Shown: one piece after another, positions 1 to 9,046 of the stretch
Numbering within the stretch: the first letter of the stretch is position 1
How the letters are laid out: the number at the start of each line of letters is the position of its first letter
Assembly: GCA_937899415.1 (NCBI GenBank)
Contig: CALBPI010000056.1
Location: forward strand, 62,001 to 126,000
Origin: an uncultured Gammaproteobacteria bacterium
GTDB taxonomy: Bacteria; Pseudomonadota; Gammaproteobacteria; Steroidobacterales; Woeseiaceae
Length of the DNA stretch: 64,000 nucleotides
Reading direction: 5' to 3'
Notes under the pieces: model-generated
Told to the model about the DNA's origin: nothing
What the model saw: only the letters and a program-made list of their open reading frames with translations
Database searches by the model: none
Made by a program: the position numbers and the translations under genes

Positions 1-732
1 GTGAACGTCCTCGAGTTCTTCCTTGAGCTTGGCCCGGTCCTCGTCGGTGTTCTTGCCGAACATCGTCACCGTGCGTTTGTACTTGCCGGCCGTGACCTGC
101 TCAAAATCGACACCCTTCTCTTCGAGCAGTCGGTTGAAATTGGGCAACTGCGCCAGAACACCGATGGAGCCCACGATCGAAAATGGCGCCGCGAGAATGC
201 GGTCCGCCACGCAGGCCATAAGGTAACCGCCACTGGCCGCCACCTTGTCAACGGCGACGGTGAGCTGGATCCCCGCGTCGCGCACGCGCGCGAGCTGCGC
301 GCACGCAAGACCGTGTTCGTGCACCATGCCGCCCGGATTCTCGAGCCGCAGCAACAGCTCGTCGCCCTCGCCAGCTACAGCCAGTACGGCCGTGACCTCT
401 TCGCGCAGTGAGGCCACGCCCTGGGCACGGATGTCACCCTTGAAGTCGAGCAGGAACGTCCTGGGCCGCGACGTGTCGTCTTGCTTGTCGGCCTTGCGGT
501 CAGCCTTCTGTTTTTTCTTGAGTGCCTTGAGCGCGTCGCCGCTCGTGATGGCCCGGCGCAGCGAACGCGCCAGGTTCTTGTACTTGTCGTTGAGCTTGTC
601 GACGCGCAGCGTTTCGGACGGGTGTTGGCGCTTCGAGAACGCCGCCGCCATGGCGAACACGACAATAATCGCGACGAGGAAGGTCAGCGTCTTGGCAAGG
701 AACAGGCCGTAGTCGGTGAGAAAGGTGCTCAT
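1..732 (-). CDS. sohB: SohB-like inner-membrane peptidase, S49 family (3' end outside window)
   Basis: The first 244 residues of an S49 (SppA/SohB) serine peptidase are visible; the C-terminus lies beyond base 1. From ATG 732 there is one hydrophobic membrane segment (about residues 8-31), then a charged Lys/Asp-rich stretch typical of the S49 N-terminal domain, then the protease fold. The likely nucleophile is Ser167 in VAASGGYLMA and the likely general-base Lys219 is in GKYKRTV, giving the Ser-Lys dyad of the family. Known members degrade membrane proteins and cleaved signal peptides, with the active site in the periplasm. It lies 17 bases downstream of lipA on the same strand and is probably co-transcribed. 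Full-length homologues are about 330-350 residues, so about one third is missing. Confidence 0.88.
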   Translation of the reverse strand, partial: MSTFLTDYGLFLAKTLTFLVAIIVVFAMAAAFSKRQHPSETLRVDKLNDKYKNLARSLRRAITSGDALKALKKKQKADRKADKQDDTSRPRTFLLDFKGDIRAQGVASLREEVTAVLAVAGEGDELLLRLENPGGMVHEHGLACAQLARVRDAGIQLTVAVDKVAASGGYLMACVADRILAAPFSIVGSIGVLAQLPNFNRLLEEKGVDFEQVTAGKYKRTVTMFGKNTDEDRAKLKEELEDVH

Positions 733-749
733 CGTGTCGCGCTATGCAC

Positions 750-1826
750 TCAGGATGCTGCCGCTGCGTCGAAACCGACGTTGTTCTTCTCGAGCACACG
801 CTCGGCCCGGTAGCTCGAGCGCACAAGCGGACCCGACACCACCTCGAGGAAGCCGCGCTTCAATCCGGCCTCGCGGTAGGCCAGGAATTCGTCGGGTGTG
901 ACATAGCGTTCCACGGGCAAATGGTTGACCGTGGGTCGCAGGTACTGACCGAAGGTGACGATGTCGCAGCCGATTTCGGCAAGGTCGTCGAGTGTCTTCA
1001 GGATTTCTTCATCCGTCTCGCCGAGGCCCAGCATGAGGCTCGTCTTGGTCAGCACGTCGGGGCGGTGCTGCTTGGCGAACTGAAGCACATCCAGCGTCTG
1101 CCGGTAGCCCGCGCGCGGGTCGCGCACGGGGTGCGTCAGTCGCTCTACCGTCTCGACATTCTGCGCGAACACTTCAAGGCCGGAGTCGAGCACCTTGGCC
1201 ACCTGATCCGTGTTGCCGCTAAAGTCGGGCGTCAGCGCCTCGACGGCCGTTTCAGGCGTGCGCCGCTTGATGGCGCGGACGCAGGCCGCGTAGTGCGCAG
1301 CGCCGCCATCGGCCAGGTCGTCGCGGTCGACGGAGGTCAGCACGATGTATTTGAGCCCCATGGACTCCACCGCAATCGCGGTGTTCTCGGGTTCTTCGTG
1401 ATCGAGCCAGCCTTTGGGGTTGCCCGTGTCAACGGAGCAGAACTGGCAGGCCCGCGTGCACACGCTGCCCATCACCATGATCGTGGCCGTGCCGGCATTC
1501 CAGCACTCGCCGATGTTGGGGCACTTGGACTCTTCGCAGACCGTGCTCAGGCGTCCTTCGCGGACCGTCTTTTTGACGGCCGAGAACTTCGCGCCGGCGG
1601 GCATCTTGGCGCGCAGCCACTTGGGCTTGTCGCCGCGCGGGGCAACGCCCCGGTCACCGCGTTGTTTGACGCCGTCCTTGATGGCCTTGAAGCCTGCCTC
1701 GTGGGCGTATTTCTGGCCGCTCGTAACCACGGGAATGCCACGCAGCGTCGAGCCCGGACGGGTGTCTGAGTTGCCGTTGCCCAGGGGCGCAGATTGCATC
1801 GTTTTTTGGGTGATTCGGTCGGCCAT
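750..1826 (-). CDS. lipA: Lipoyl synthase
   Basis: 358 residues from ATG 1826; an upstream in-frame ATG would add a 46-residue extension unlike LipA. It is a radical-SAM enzyme that inserts two sulfurs into octanoyl groups on lipoyl domains (lipoate biosynthesis, cytoplasm). Both iron-sulfur sites are visible: the auxiliary cluster motif C97-x4-C102-x5-C108 and the radical-SAM motif CxxxCxxC (C123, C127, C130 in CTRACQFC). The C-terminal RSSY motif, whose serine ligates the auxiliary cluster, is also present. LipB, often adjacent, is not in this window. Length and motifs are normal, so the call is firm. Confidence 0.97.
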   Translation of the reverse strand: MADRITQKTMQSAPLGNGNSDTRPGSTLRGIPVVTSGQKYAHEAGFKAIKDGVKQRGDRGVAPRGDKPKWLRAKMPAGAKFSAVKKTVREGRLSTVCEESKCPNIGECWNAGTATIMVMGSVCTRACQFCSVDTGNPKGWLDHEEPENTAIAVESMGLKYIVLTSVDRDDLADGGAAHYAACVRAIKRRTPETAVEALTPDFSGNTDQVAKVLDSGLEVFAQNVETVERLTHPVRDPRAGYRQTLDVLQFAKQHRPDVLTKTSLMLGLGETDEEILKTLDDLAEIGCDIVTFGQYLRPTVNHLPVERYVTPDEFLAYREAGLKRGFLEVVSGPLVRSSYRAERVLEKNNVGFDAAAAS

Positions 1827-1962
1827 GCGGGTTCCTGCGGTTTGAGCCCCGATCAGGTATTGTCTCATGCCGGCGCGCAGCCGGGATAGCGCCACAAGCC
1901 TGAGACATGGGGGCAACAGGACCGAAATACAGCTCCCCGGGGACGGTGCGTTTCCCCAAGGC

Positions 1963-1990
1963 AAAAAAAAGCCCGGCGGGGGGACCGGGC
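1963..1990 (-). terminator. Rho-independent terminator of the 71-residue ORF
   Basis: Read on the minus strand, a GC-rich stem (GCCCGGT / GCCGGGC) is followed directly by eight T. It lies 25 bases beyond the stop of the small gene at 2015-2230 and upstream of lipA, so it separates that gene from lipA transcription. Confidence 0.85.
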
Positions 1991-2014
1991 AATCAGGGGG
2001 AAATCACAAATCAC

Positions 2015-2230
2015 TCAATGCAGTCGGTACCAGTTGACCAATTCCAGCTGGTCGTACTCGATGTCGAAGTTTTCGGCGAGCAGCCAGGTAAGCTGCGCTG
2101 CCGAGACCTTGTAGCCGCGCTCGTGCGTGAGCTCGACGATGCCGCTGAATCGATCTGAGCGGTCCAGCAGCGGGTCATTAACTTCAAATTGAGTGTAGAA
2201 CTTCGACTGCATGGATTTGACATTACGCAT
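2015..2230 (-). CDS. Small conserved-looking protein of unknown function
   Basis: 71 residues from ATG 2230, chosen because AGGG lies about 7 bases upstream; a second in-frame ATG at 2212 gives 65 residues but has no visible ribosome site. The product is acidic and soluble with no membrane segment. It contains a stretch (ELTHERGYKVSAAQLTWLL) faintly like the helix-turn-helix part of Nif11-type leader domains, but the match is too weak to name. The C-terminus is rich in aromatic residues (ends NWYRLH). A dedicated strong terminator follows it, and it diverges from the OmpA-family gene across a 129-bp gap. Both facts argue for a real monocistronic gene. Function unknown. Confidence 0.65.
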   Translation of the reverse strand: MRNVKSMQSKFYTQFEVNDPLLDRSDRFSGIVELTHERGYKVSAAQLTWLLAENFDIEYDQLELVNWYRLH

Positions 2231-2359
2231 TCGGTGCCCTGATAGACGTGATCTGCCGCACAGAATGCGAATATCCCATTCCGGGGCGTAGCCGCTTGCA
2301 GCCGCCGGGCGCTCGCGGTAACAATAGCGGCTCAATGCGCATTGATCTTAATTAAGCAT

Positions 2360-3811
2360 ATGAAATACAAAGGTTTTCTGATCGCGACGCTGGCATTCTG
2401 CCTGGCGCTGGCGAGCACGGCAGGTGCCCAGGCCCTGCGTGACAGTCTGTTTGCCGAGGCCGATCGCGCCTACCAGTCGGCCCGCGATGCCAATGCGGCA
2501 CTACTCGCGCCGCGGAATTTCGAGCGCGGCCAGAAGGCCTACCAACAGGCCGAACAGGGGCTCGAGCGCGGTCGCAATGTCGAGTACATCCGCTCGAGAC
2601 TCGCCGACGCCACGGCGCGTTTCACTGAAGCGACCGAGTCGGCTGACCTGACCCGGACCACGCTGGCTGCCACCATCAAGACGCGCCAGGACGCGCGCGC
2701 CGCCGAAGCCCCCATTCTGTCGCAGCCCATATGGGAGGACGCCGAAGAAGCGTTCGGTCGGGCCATCAGCGAGCTCGAGCGCGGCGACCTCAAGGACGGT
2801 CGACGCTACGGTCTTGAGGCCGAGAGCCTCTACCGCGACGCCGAGCTGGGTGCGATCAAGACCAAGTACCTGAGCGAAACCCGGCAGCTGCTCGCCGACG
2901 CGGAGCGCGCACGCGTTGATCGCTACGCGCCCGTGACGCTGCAAAAGTCGCGCGACCTGCTCGCCCGCGCCGAGCGTGAGCTTAATGAAAACCGCTACGA
3001 CACCGACTTGCCGCGCAGCCTGGCGCAGCAGGCCAACTACGAAGCGCGCCACGCCATCTACCTGTCCGAAGTTGGACGTCGCGTGCGCGACCGCGACCTG
3101 AGCGTCGAGGAACTTGTCCTGTCCTGGGAAAAACCGCTGGCTGAAGTGGCCGCGGCCGCCGACATCGTGCCCGACATGGCCAATGGCGGCGACGCGCTGG
3201 GCAACCAGCTCGCAGGACACATCACGGCACTGACCGAGTCCAACCAGAGCCTCGAGCAGGACGTGCAGGAATCCGAGCAACGCGTTGCCGAGATGTCCGA
3301 AGAGATTCGCTTGCTCGACGAAAAGCTGGGTGGCGCCACAGCCGAGCGCGCCGCGCTCATGCAGCGACTGCAACGCCAGGCGCGCATCAAGGAGCAGTTT
3401 GAAACGGTCGAGAGCATGTTCTCGCGCACTGAGGCGCTCGTATTCCGCGAGGGTGACAACATCACCGTCCGCCTCGTGGGCCTGAGCTTCGCGAGTGGTG
3501 CGGCGACGATCGACCCGAGCTACTACCCGCTGCTCGAAAAGGTGGAGTCCGCCATCGACGTCTTCCCGCGGTCGGGCCTCATCATCGAGGGCCACACGGA
3601 TTCCTACGGCAGTGACGCCACGAACCAGTCCTTGTCACAGGCCCGTGCCGATTCGGTGCAGCAGTACATGCTCAACGCCATGCGGATTCCGAGCACGCGC
3701 CTGACGGCCACGGGTTACGGCGAAACGCGCCCCATTGCCAACAACGAAACCTCGCAGGGCCGCGCACGTAACCGTCGTATCGATGTCGTCATCCAGCCGC
3801 GGCTGGACTGA
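2360..3811 (+). CDS. OmpA-family envelope protein with DUF4398-like N-terminal helical region
   Basis: 483 residues from ATG 2360; an in-frame TTG at 2342 would only spoil the signal peptide. The first ~23 residues form a signal peptide ending in an AGAQA-type cleavage site. Residues ~30-260 are long Ala/Glu/Arg helices with repeated heptads, like DUF4398 proteins, followed by a coiled coil (~280-345). The last ~115 residues are an OmpA/MotB peptidoglycan-binding domain with GHTDSYGSD and the terminal RARNRRIDVVI. It is inferred to tether outer membrane or periplasm to peptidoglycan. It is not a porin: no beta-barrel precedes the OmpA domain. The gene stands alone, 6 bases from the convergent hydrolase gene. 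Confidence 0.85.
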   Translation: MKYKGFLIATLAFCLALASTAGAQALRDSLFAEADRAYQSARDANAALLAPRNFERGQKAYQQAEQGLERGRNVEYIRSRLADATARFTEATESADLTRTTLAATIKTRQDARAAEAPILSQPIWEDAEEAFGRAISELERGDLKDGRRYGLEAESLYRDAELGAIKTKYLSETRQLLADAERARVDRYAPVTLQKSRDLLARAERELNENRYDTDLPRSLAQQANYEARHAIYLSEVGRRVRDRDLSVEELVLSWEKPLAEVAAAADIVPDMANGGDALGNQLAGHITALTESNQSLEQDVQESEQRVAEMSEEIRLLDEKLGGATAERAALMQRLQRQARIKEQFETVESMFSRTEALVFREGDNITVRLVGLSFASGAATIDPSYYPLLEKVESAIDVFPRSGLIIEGHTDSYGSDATNQSLSQARADSVQQYMLNAMRIPSTRLTATGYGETRPIANNETSQGRARNRRIDVVIQPRLD

Positions 3812-3817
3812 GCACCT

Positions 3818-4777
3818 CTAGCGCGGATCGCCATCCGACACGTTCTCTCGTGTCGGGTGCATCCCCTCGCGGTGGTGGCGCCACCAGTCGGCGATAATGC
3901 CGGCCGTAAGCGTGTTGACGAGGTAGCCGTATTCGCTGTGCACGACGAGGCGGCCGTTCTCGCGGTAGTGGTTGAAGACGTCGTAGTCCTCGATCGAATC
4001 CACTAGCCCCAGCGTTTCCATTTCGCGGAAATCGTTGCGCATGCAGCGGTCCAGCGCCGTCAGTTCGCCGATGGCGACCACGTTAACCCAGTCACCCATG
4101 TTGTCGGGATAGCGTTCCGCGCCCTCGCGGTCATGGCCCATCATGCCGCGCTGCATGATGTGATTGCCGAGCGGGCTGCCCAGCGTCATGAGCAGGCTGC
4201 AGCCCGCATCAAGGCCGTCACGGCGTGACAGCGCCCAGAGCGTGTCCCAGCCAATCACCGAACCCAGACTGTGGCCGATGACCAGAACGGGTCGGCCCGC
4301 TTCTGAGGCCTCAACAATCTTCTTGCGCAGGTCGGCCCGCGCCGCCTCACCCATGCCCTTTTCGTCGTGGATGTAGCGACGCACATCGCGCAAGGTCACG
4401 CGCATGTCGTCGTTGGCGAGGCTTGCGACGAGAAACGGCAACGCGTCGCCGGCCAGGTACAGCCAGCGTGTCAGCCGGGTCTTCCAGGCCGTGGCCTCCT
4501 CGACGTCACGCGCGCTCGGCCGCGCCTGCGCGCACAGCGCGTCGATGCCCGGCAAGTCGATCTCGATGTCGCGGTAGCGTTTGTAGAACCCATAGGTCCA
4601 GCTCGCGCGCACGAAGGCATCGGGGTTCGCGGTCAGGTCTGCGGCTACGTCGGGATCGACGCGACCCAGCCCTTCGAGCAGACAACGTCGCAAGGCGTCG
4701 AGATGTAATTCGGGCGGCGGCTTGGGCTTCATGCCGGGCACGAACACGATGAGCGGCAGGCCGGCGACGTCAGTCAC
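3818..4777 (-). CDS. Alpha/beta-hydrolase-fold protein, substrate unknown
   Basis: 319 residues from GTG 4777. This start overlaps the end of the upstream HAD gene (GTGACTGA) and has GCGAGG 7 bases before it; an ATG at 4798 is the alternative. The N-terminus is a buried beta strand with an oxyanion-type loop (LIVFVPGM). The nucleophile elbow is GHSLG (Ser170), and a C-terminal VVHSEYGYL could hold the catalytic His. No signal peptide, so a cytoplasmic serine hydrolase (esterase/lipase-like) is inferred. The middle (residues 40-130) is a long helical cap. I do not recognise a characterised subfamily. It is translationally coupled to the HAD phosphatase and EamA transporter genes. Confidence 0.75.
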   Translation of the reverse strand: MTDVAGLPLIVFVPGMKPKPPPELHLDALRRCLLEGLGRVDPDVAADLTANPDAFVRASWTYGFYKRYRDIEIDLPGIDALCAQARPSARDVEEATAWKTRLTRWLYLAGDALPFLVASLANDDMRVTLRDVRRYIHDEKGMGEAARADLRKKIVEASEAGRPVLVIGHSLGSVIGWDTLWALSRRDGLDAGCSLLMTLGSPLGNHIMQRGMMGHDREGAERYPDNMGDWVNVVAIGELTALDRCMRNDFREMETLGLVDSIEDYDVFNHYRENGRLVVHSEYGYLVNTLTAGIIADWWRHHREGMHPTRENVSDGDPR

Positions 4778-5462
4778 GGAGCAACCTCGCAAGCTCATGG
4801 AGGTTGCGGACCTCGACGGGCGGCGCACCGTGCGCATCAGACCAGCCAGCACCGGTTCGGTTGACCCAGACGGCGTGCTGGCCTGCGTCGCGCGCGGCAT
4901 TCACATCACGCTCGGGGTCATCGCCAATGTGAAGGACTTCGTGTGGTCGTACGCCCATGACCGTCTCGGCTTTCCGGAACATGCGAGGGTCGGGCTTGGC
5001 GGCGCCAGCGTCCTTCGCCGTGACCCGGGCACGAAAGTACACCGCAATGCCCGCGGGTCCCAATCGCGCGTTACCGTTGGTCAGCGCCACGAGCCGGTAG
5101 CGACCCGCAAGCGCGGCCAGCGCCGGGCGCGCATCGTCGTAAAGCCGCACACGATTGCGCGCGGCGTCGAAGACATTGAAGGCGCCATCCACAAGCGCGT
5201 CGGGGTAGCCTGTTTCGCGGGCCATCTCGGCCAGCACGCGCCGCCGCAACCAGGTCAGGTCGTGCGCGCGCTCAGGCGCGTCAGCCACGACGCGTTTACG
5301 CAGTGCCATGCGGGCCTCGCGGTCGAAGCGTTCGCCCACGCGCGGATAGTGCACGTCGAGCCATTCGGACATCGCAGCCTCGGCGCCGTAAATGACGGGG
5401 CGAATGGGCCAGAGCGTGTCGTCGAGATCAAAGCTCAGCGTGGTGATCCCCGAAAACGTCAT
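4770..5462 (-). CDS. HAD-superfamily phosphatase, YigB-like
   Basis: 230 residues. The four HAD motifs are in order: FDLDDT (nucleophile Asp12, acid Asp14), LTNGN, the Lys of AAKPDPRMF, and IGDDPERD. Residues ~20-100 are the helical C1 cap of the HAD-IA group. The closest family I recognise is YigB, which dephosphorylates 5-amino-6-(5-phosphoribitylamino)uracil in riboflavin synthesis, but HAD specificity cannot be read from motifs. The start ATG overlaps the stop of the EamA gene by four bases (ATGA), and its end overlaps the next gene, so the three genes form one transcript. Confidence 0.85.
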   Translation of the reverse strand: MTFSGITTLSFDLDDTLWPIRPVIYGAEAAMSEWLDVHYPRVGERFDREARMALRKRVVADAPERAHDLTWLRRRVLAEMARETGYPDALVDGAFNVFDAARNRVRLYDDARPALAALAGRYRLVALTNGNARLGPAGIAVYFRARVTAKDAGAAKPDPRMFRKAETVMGVRPHEVLHIGDDPERDVNAARDAGQHAVWVNRTGAGWSDAHGAPPVEVRNLHELARLLRD

Positions 5463-6367
5463 GACTGCGCCTCGGGGTCGGGCACGGCCGGCGAGTCGAT
5501 AGCGGGTGCCACGCCGTGGCTGCCACTGCGCAGCGTGATCACAAGCGCACCGCCCAGCGTTACGAGCCCACCGATGATCATGCGCGGCGTGACGACGTCG
5601 CCGAGCAGCAAGACTCCGAAGACGACGCCAACCACGGTGGCGAGCAGCAACAAGGGGCTCACGAGCGAGAGTTCATAGTGGCGCAGCAACTCGTAGGTGC
5701 CGCCGTGACCAATGAGGCTCGCGCCAATGGCCGAAAACAGGACCAGGCCGAGCACGAGCGGCGCTGCCGTCATGACGGCCTCCACCTGCCCCGTCTCGGT
5801 GACGAGCGACAACACGGCGAGTGTCGGGAACGCTACGACGGCGAGCCAGCCCTGCAGCTGAAACGCATCAACTTTCACATGTGCTTTCATGAGCGTCATG
5901 CCCGCCGCACCCGCGAGCGCGGCGCCCACAACAAGCAACACCGCCTCGCCGTAACCGAACACGCGCGGATCGAAGCCGATAATCATCACGCCCAGAAATG
6001 AGACGGCGATGCCCAGAGTGCGCCGCCAGCGAATCACCTCACCCAGGAACAGCACAGACATGAGTGTCGACAGCGGCACGCCGAGCTGCACGAGAATCGC
6101 CACGGTCGAGACGTCGGCGGCCTGTTGCAGGCCAAAAATCAGAAAGGCGAAATGCACCGTACCCATGAGCAGGCCGACGCCAAAGAGCACCGGCATCTGT
6201 CCGCGTTGCACGCGCAGGAACGGCGCAAGAACGACAAGCACGACGGCGAACCGCAGCGCCACGAAGGCGAGCGGTGGCAATTCGCTGAGCACAAACTTGG
6301 AGGCCACGAGGTTGAGGCCGAACGCAAGATTGACGGCCAGCATGAGCAGCCAGTGAGACGGGGTCAT
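5459..6367 (-). CDS. DMT-superfamily (EamA) membrane transporter
   Basis: 302 residues with about ten hydrophobic helices arranged as two EamA repeats. The first begins with LAFGLNLVASKFVLSELPPLAF, and the second starts near residue 150 after GYGEAVLLVVGAALAGAAG. A polar tail follows residue ~285. Members export amino acids or other metabolites through the inner membrane; substrate cannot be inferred here. First gene of the EamA-HAD-hydrolase group and 36 bases downstream of the Ada-like gene on the same strand. Confidence 0.88.
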   Translation of the reverse strand: MTPSHWLLMLAVNLAFGLNLVASKFVLSELPPLAFVALRFAVVLVVLAPFLRVQRGQMPVLFGVGLLMGTVHFAFLIFGLQQAADVSTVAILVQLGVPLSTLMSVLFLGEVIRWRRTLGIAVSFLGVMIIGFDPRVFGYGEAVLLVVGAALAGAAGMTLMKAHVKVDAFQLQGWLAVVAFPTLAVLSLVTETGQVEAVMTAAPLVLGLVLFSAIGASLIGHGGTYELLRHYELSLVSPLLLLATVVGVVFGVLLLGDVVTPRMIIGGLVTLGGALVITLRSGSHGVAPAIDSPAVPDPEAQS

Positions 6368-6403
6368 CGCAGGCGGAGTTGCCGCGTGGCGAGCGCAGGG
6401 GCT

Positions 6404-7279
6404 TCAGGGTGTTGTCGAGGATAGCACCTCGGATTCGGCAGCCGCGAGCCCGCGACACTGCTCCCAGGCCAGCACCACGCGTTTGCGCTCGGGCCCCCAG
6501 CGGTAGCCGCCGAGCCCGCCATCGGCACGCAGTACGCGGTGGCAGGGAATGAGGATGGCGACGCTGTTGGCCCCCACCGCACCACCGACGGCGCGCGCCG
6601 ATCCCGGTTGGCCGATGCGCGCTGCAAGCGTCGCGTAGCTCACGGTTTCGCCGGGCTCGAGCGCCACGAGTGCCTGCCAGACCTTGTGCTGAAACGGCGT
6701 GCCCACCAACAGCAGATCGACACGCGACTGGCCGGGCTCGAAGACCGCGGCAACGGCGGCGGCGCCATCGGACATCGGTTCGAAGACCGCACCGGGCCAC
6801 TCGGCGCGCAGGTCGGCGAGCCGTTGCTCGCGTTGCGCCCTATCGCCGAGACGCAGCGCGACGATGCCGCGCGGGCTGCACGCGAGCAAGGCGTCGCCGA
6901 ACGGTGTCGGTCCGAACGCCCATTCGAGTGTGAGCCCCTCACCACCGCGCCGAAACTCTCCGGGCGTCACCGCATCGATGGCCACAAACAGATCATGCAA
7001 TCGGCCCGGTCCCGACAATCCGGTTTCCCAAGCTGCCGCCTCGACGGTGGCGTCTCCACGCAGCGCGTCGCGGGCGTCGGCCAGCGTCAGGTGCGCGAGA
7101 TAGCGTTGTGGCGAGATACCCGCCCAACGCCGGAACAACCGCGAGAACTGAGAGGGCGACAATCCGGCTGCACCGGCCATGTCGGCCACGTCCGGGCGCT
7201 CGCGGCGGTGCGCGGCAATCCACGCGATCGCATCGGCGATGCGGTCGTAGTCTCGGTGTGTCACGGCTGTCGTATCCAT
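6404..7279 (-). CDS. AraC-type regulator fused to O6-alkylguanine-DNA methyltransferase (Ada-like)
   Basis: 291 residues from ATG 7279; an ATG 36 bases upstream is also in frame and neither has a strong ribosome site. Residues ~10-95 are an AraC-type DNA-binding domain (two helix-turn-helix units, LSPSQFSRLFRRW). Residues ~105-280 are an O6-methylguanine transferase with the suicide cysteine in IPCHRV, followed by GGLGGYRWG. The N-terminal zinc-binding methyl-phosphotriester domain of E. coli Ada is absent, so this is the short two-domain type, and its trigger as a regulator is unclear. It repairs alkylated guanine directly. It lies 60 bases beyond the end of the Bat operon, probably with separate transcription. 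Confidence 0.9.
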   Translation of the reverse strand: MDTTAVTHRDYDRIADAIAWIAAHRRERPDVADMAGAAGLSPSQFSRLFRRWAGISPQRYLAHLTLADARDALRGDATVEAAAWETGLSGPGRLHDLFVAIDAVTPGEFRRGGEGLTLEWAFGPTPFGDALLACSPRGIVALRLGDRAQREQRLADLRAEWPGAVFEPMSDGAAAVAAVFEPGQSRVDLLLVGTPFQHKVWQALVALEPGETVSYATLAARIGQPGSARAVGGAVGANSVAILIPCHRVLRADGGLGGYRWGPERKRVVLAWEQCRGLAAAESEVLSSTTP

Positions 7280-7339
7280 GCGCGCAGTGTGCGCGCGGGT
7301 GGCGAGACGCACCACCCGAATCCTGCTAAGCGATAACAG

Positions 7340-9046
7340 CTAGTTGGCCGGGAACAGCGGCGGCAAATCGGGCTGATTGGCCAACCGTGCCGCAGCGCCA
7401 GGCTCGTGCACGCTACGCAGCGCACGCCTCAGCGCATCGCCGCGCCAGGCCCCGTCGTCGCCATTGCCCCACAGGTGGCGGTTCAGCCCTTCGACCGCGG
7501 CCGCGGCGTCGCCAGGCAGGCGCGCTGCGATATCGCCCAGCGCGCGCGGCGGATCGTCGGACCAGAAGTGGCTCGCCCAGGCCAAGAGTGCGTTTGCTGC
7601 CTCGCGCGGCTGGTTCGCCTCGCAGGCGCGCTGTACCGCCTTGAAGGCCTTTTGAGTGGCGCGGAACGGCGCCTCATTGTTGCGCGTCCGGCGTTGGCGG
7701 CGGCGTTGTCGTCGGTCGCGATTGACACCCCGCCAGACCAGCCACAGCGTGATGAGCCACAGGGCAAGCAGCCCGTAGTTAATCGTCTTCAGACGGAACA
7801 GTCGTTGGCGAAGTTCGACGTTTTGCGGCGCCGGCGTTGTTGCTGCAGCGGCCTCCGGCTCAGCCTCCGTCCGCGCCGGCGCTTCGGTTGCCACGGTCGG
7901 TTCCGGCGGCGGCGTCACCCCTGCGGCCTGCAGAATCGGCAGGCTGACGGTGGTTGATGTCCAGGCACCGGCCTCCGTGTTGAACCAGGGCACCTCCACG
8001 GATGGCAGGGCGAAGATCCCGCCCTGCGAGGCAATAACCGCGAAGCCCTGCTCGCGCGCCGAGCGCATCGTGCTCTGCTGCGCCCGCGTCTCAAGATCGG
8101 GCTGGTCGGGGTATATCCGCAGGCCGGACTGCGCCGGAAACTCGAGCTCGGGCAGCTGGCTCGACATGAGCCCGTCGGCCTCAAGGCGAAGCCGCACATT
8201 GGCGGGCTCGCCGGCCTCAAGAATGCCGTCCTCGGGACGCACCGTGGCACGCAAGCGAATGTCGCGCGCGGGCAGCCAGTCGGCGCCTGCAAACTCGGCG
8301 GGCGGCAACACCACAGGCTCCACCGCAAGGGTTAAGGGATCCGACGCGTAGACGCGCGGCGACGAGATGCGGCCACGCTCCCAGATACTGGCCTGGAAGC
8401 GCACGGGCTCAATCGTGAAGGCGCCACTGGCCTGCGGGTACAACGCGTAGTTTCGTTCCGTGACGCCGTAGAGCCGGTCACCGATTTGCGCCTCGTAGCG
8501 CCGGTCATCGGCCAGACGCTCGATGATGATTTCGCCGCCCTCAACGCGCGGCTCTTCCCAACTCATCTGGCGCACCGCAACGCCGATGTAGAGCTTCACG
8601 GTGTAGACAACCTGCGCCTGCACCCAGGACTGCTCGCGATCCAGCGACACTTCGAGGAACACATCCGCCTCCCCGGGCGGCGCTTGCGTGGCCTCGCGCA
8701 CGAGCACGGGAATCGGGTCGCTCGATACGCCGTCGACGGACAACGGCGGAATCTCGAACTGACCCACCTCGCGCGGCAACAGCACATAGGTCCAGCGGCG
8801 GCTGGCCTGGCGCTGCCCGTTGATGATGCTGATGCTCGTGTTCTGGCTGCGGCCCAGGACATCAAAGTCCTTATCGAGCCCCGAGATATCCGGTTCGCCC
8901 TGCTCCCCACCGTCGGCCGTCAGCGTCAATGAGAACGACTCGTTGACCTGCACACTGGAGCGGTCGACTACGGTGGTCACAGCCGCACCTGCCGTTGCCG
9001 ATACAACCCACGCCAACACCGCACACAGCCCCCATCGCTTTACCAT
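7340..9046 (-). CDS. batD: BatD-family protein
   Basis: 568 residues. A signal peptide (about residues 1-22) is followed by repeated beta-rich domains (SVQVNESFSLTLTADG, WTYVLLPREVGQFEIPPLSV) typical of BatD. There is an Ala/Pro/Glu linker near residues 385-405, one transmembrane helix (~415-435), a very basic RRQRRRQRR stretch, and a cytoplasmic helical tail. BatD proteins work with BatA/B and a MoxR ATPase; the system is linked to envelope stress and aerotolerance in some bacteria, but its mechanism is unresolved. Its ATG overlaps the stop of batBC by seven bases. Last gene of the six-gene operon. Confidence 0.9.
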   Translation of the reverse strand: MVKRWGLCAVLAWVVSATAGAAVTTVVDRSSVQVNESFSLTLTADGGEQGEPDISGLDKDFDVLGRSQNTSISIINGQRQASRRWTYVLLPREVGQFEIPPLSVDGVSSDPIPVLVREATQAPPGEADVFLEVSLDREQSWVQAQVVYTVKLYIGVAVRQMSWEEPRVEGGEIIIERLADDRRYEAQIGDRLYGVTERNYALYPQASGAFTIEPVRFQASIWERGRISSPRVYASDPLTLAVEPVVLPPAEFAGADWLPARDIRLRATVRPEDGILEAGEPANVRLRLEADGLMSSQLPELEFPAQSGLRIYPDQPDLETRAQQSTMRSAREQGFAVIASQGGIFALPSVEVPWFNTEAGAWTSTTVSLPILQAAGVTPPPEPTVATEAPARTEAEPEAAAATTPAPQNVELRQRLFRLKTINYGLLALWLITLWLVWRGVNRDRRQRRRQRRTRNNEAPFRATQKAFKAVQRACEANQPREAANALLAWASHFWSDDPPRALGDIAARLPGDAAAAVEGLNRHLWGNGDDGAWRGDALRRALRSVHEPGAAARLANQPDLPPLFPAN

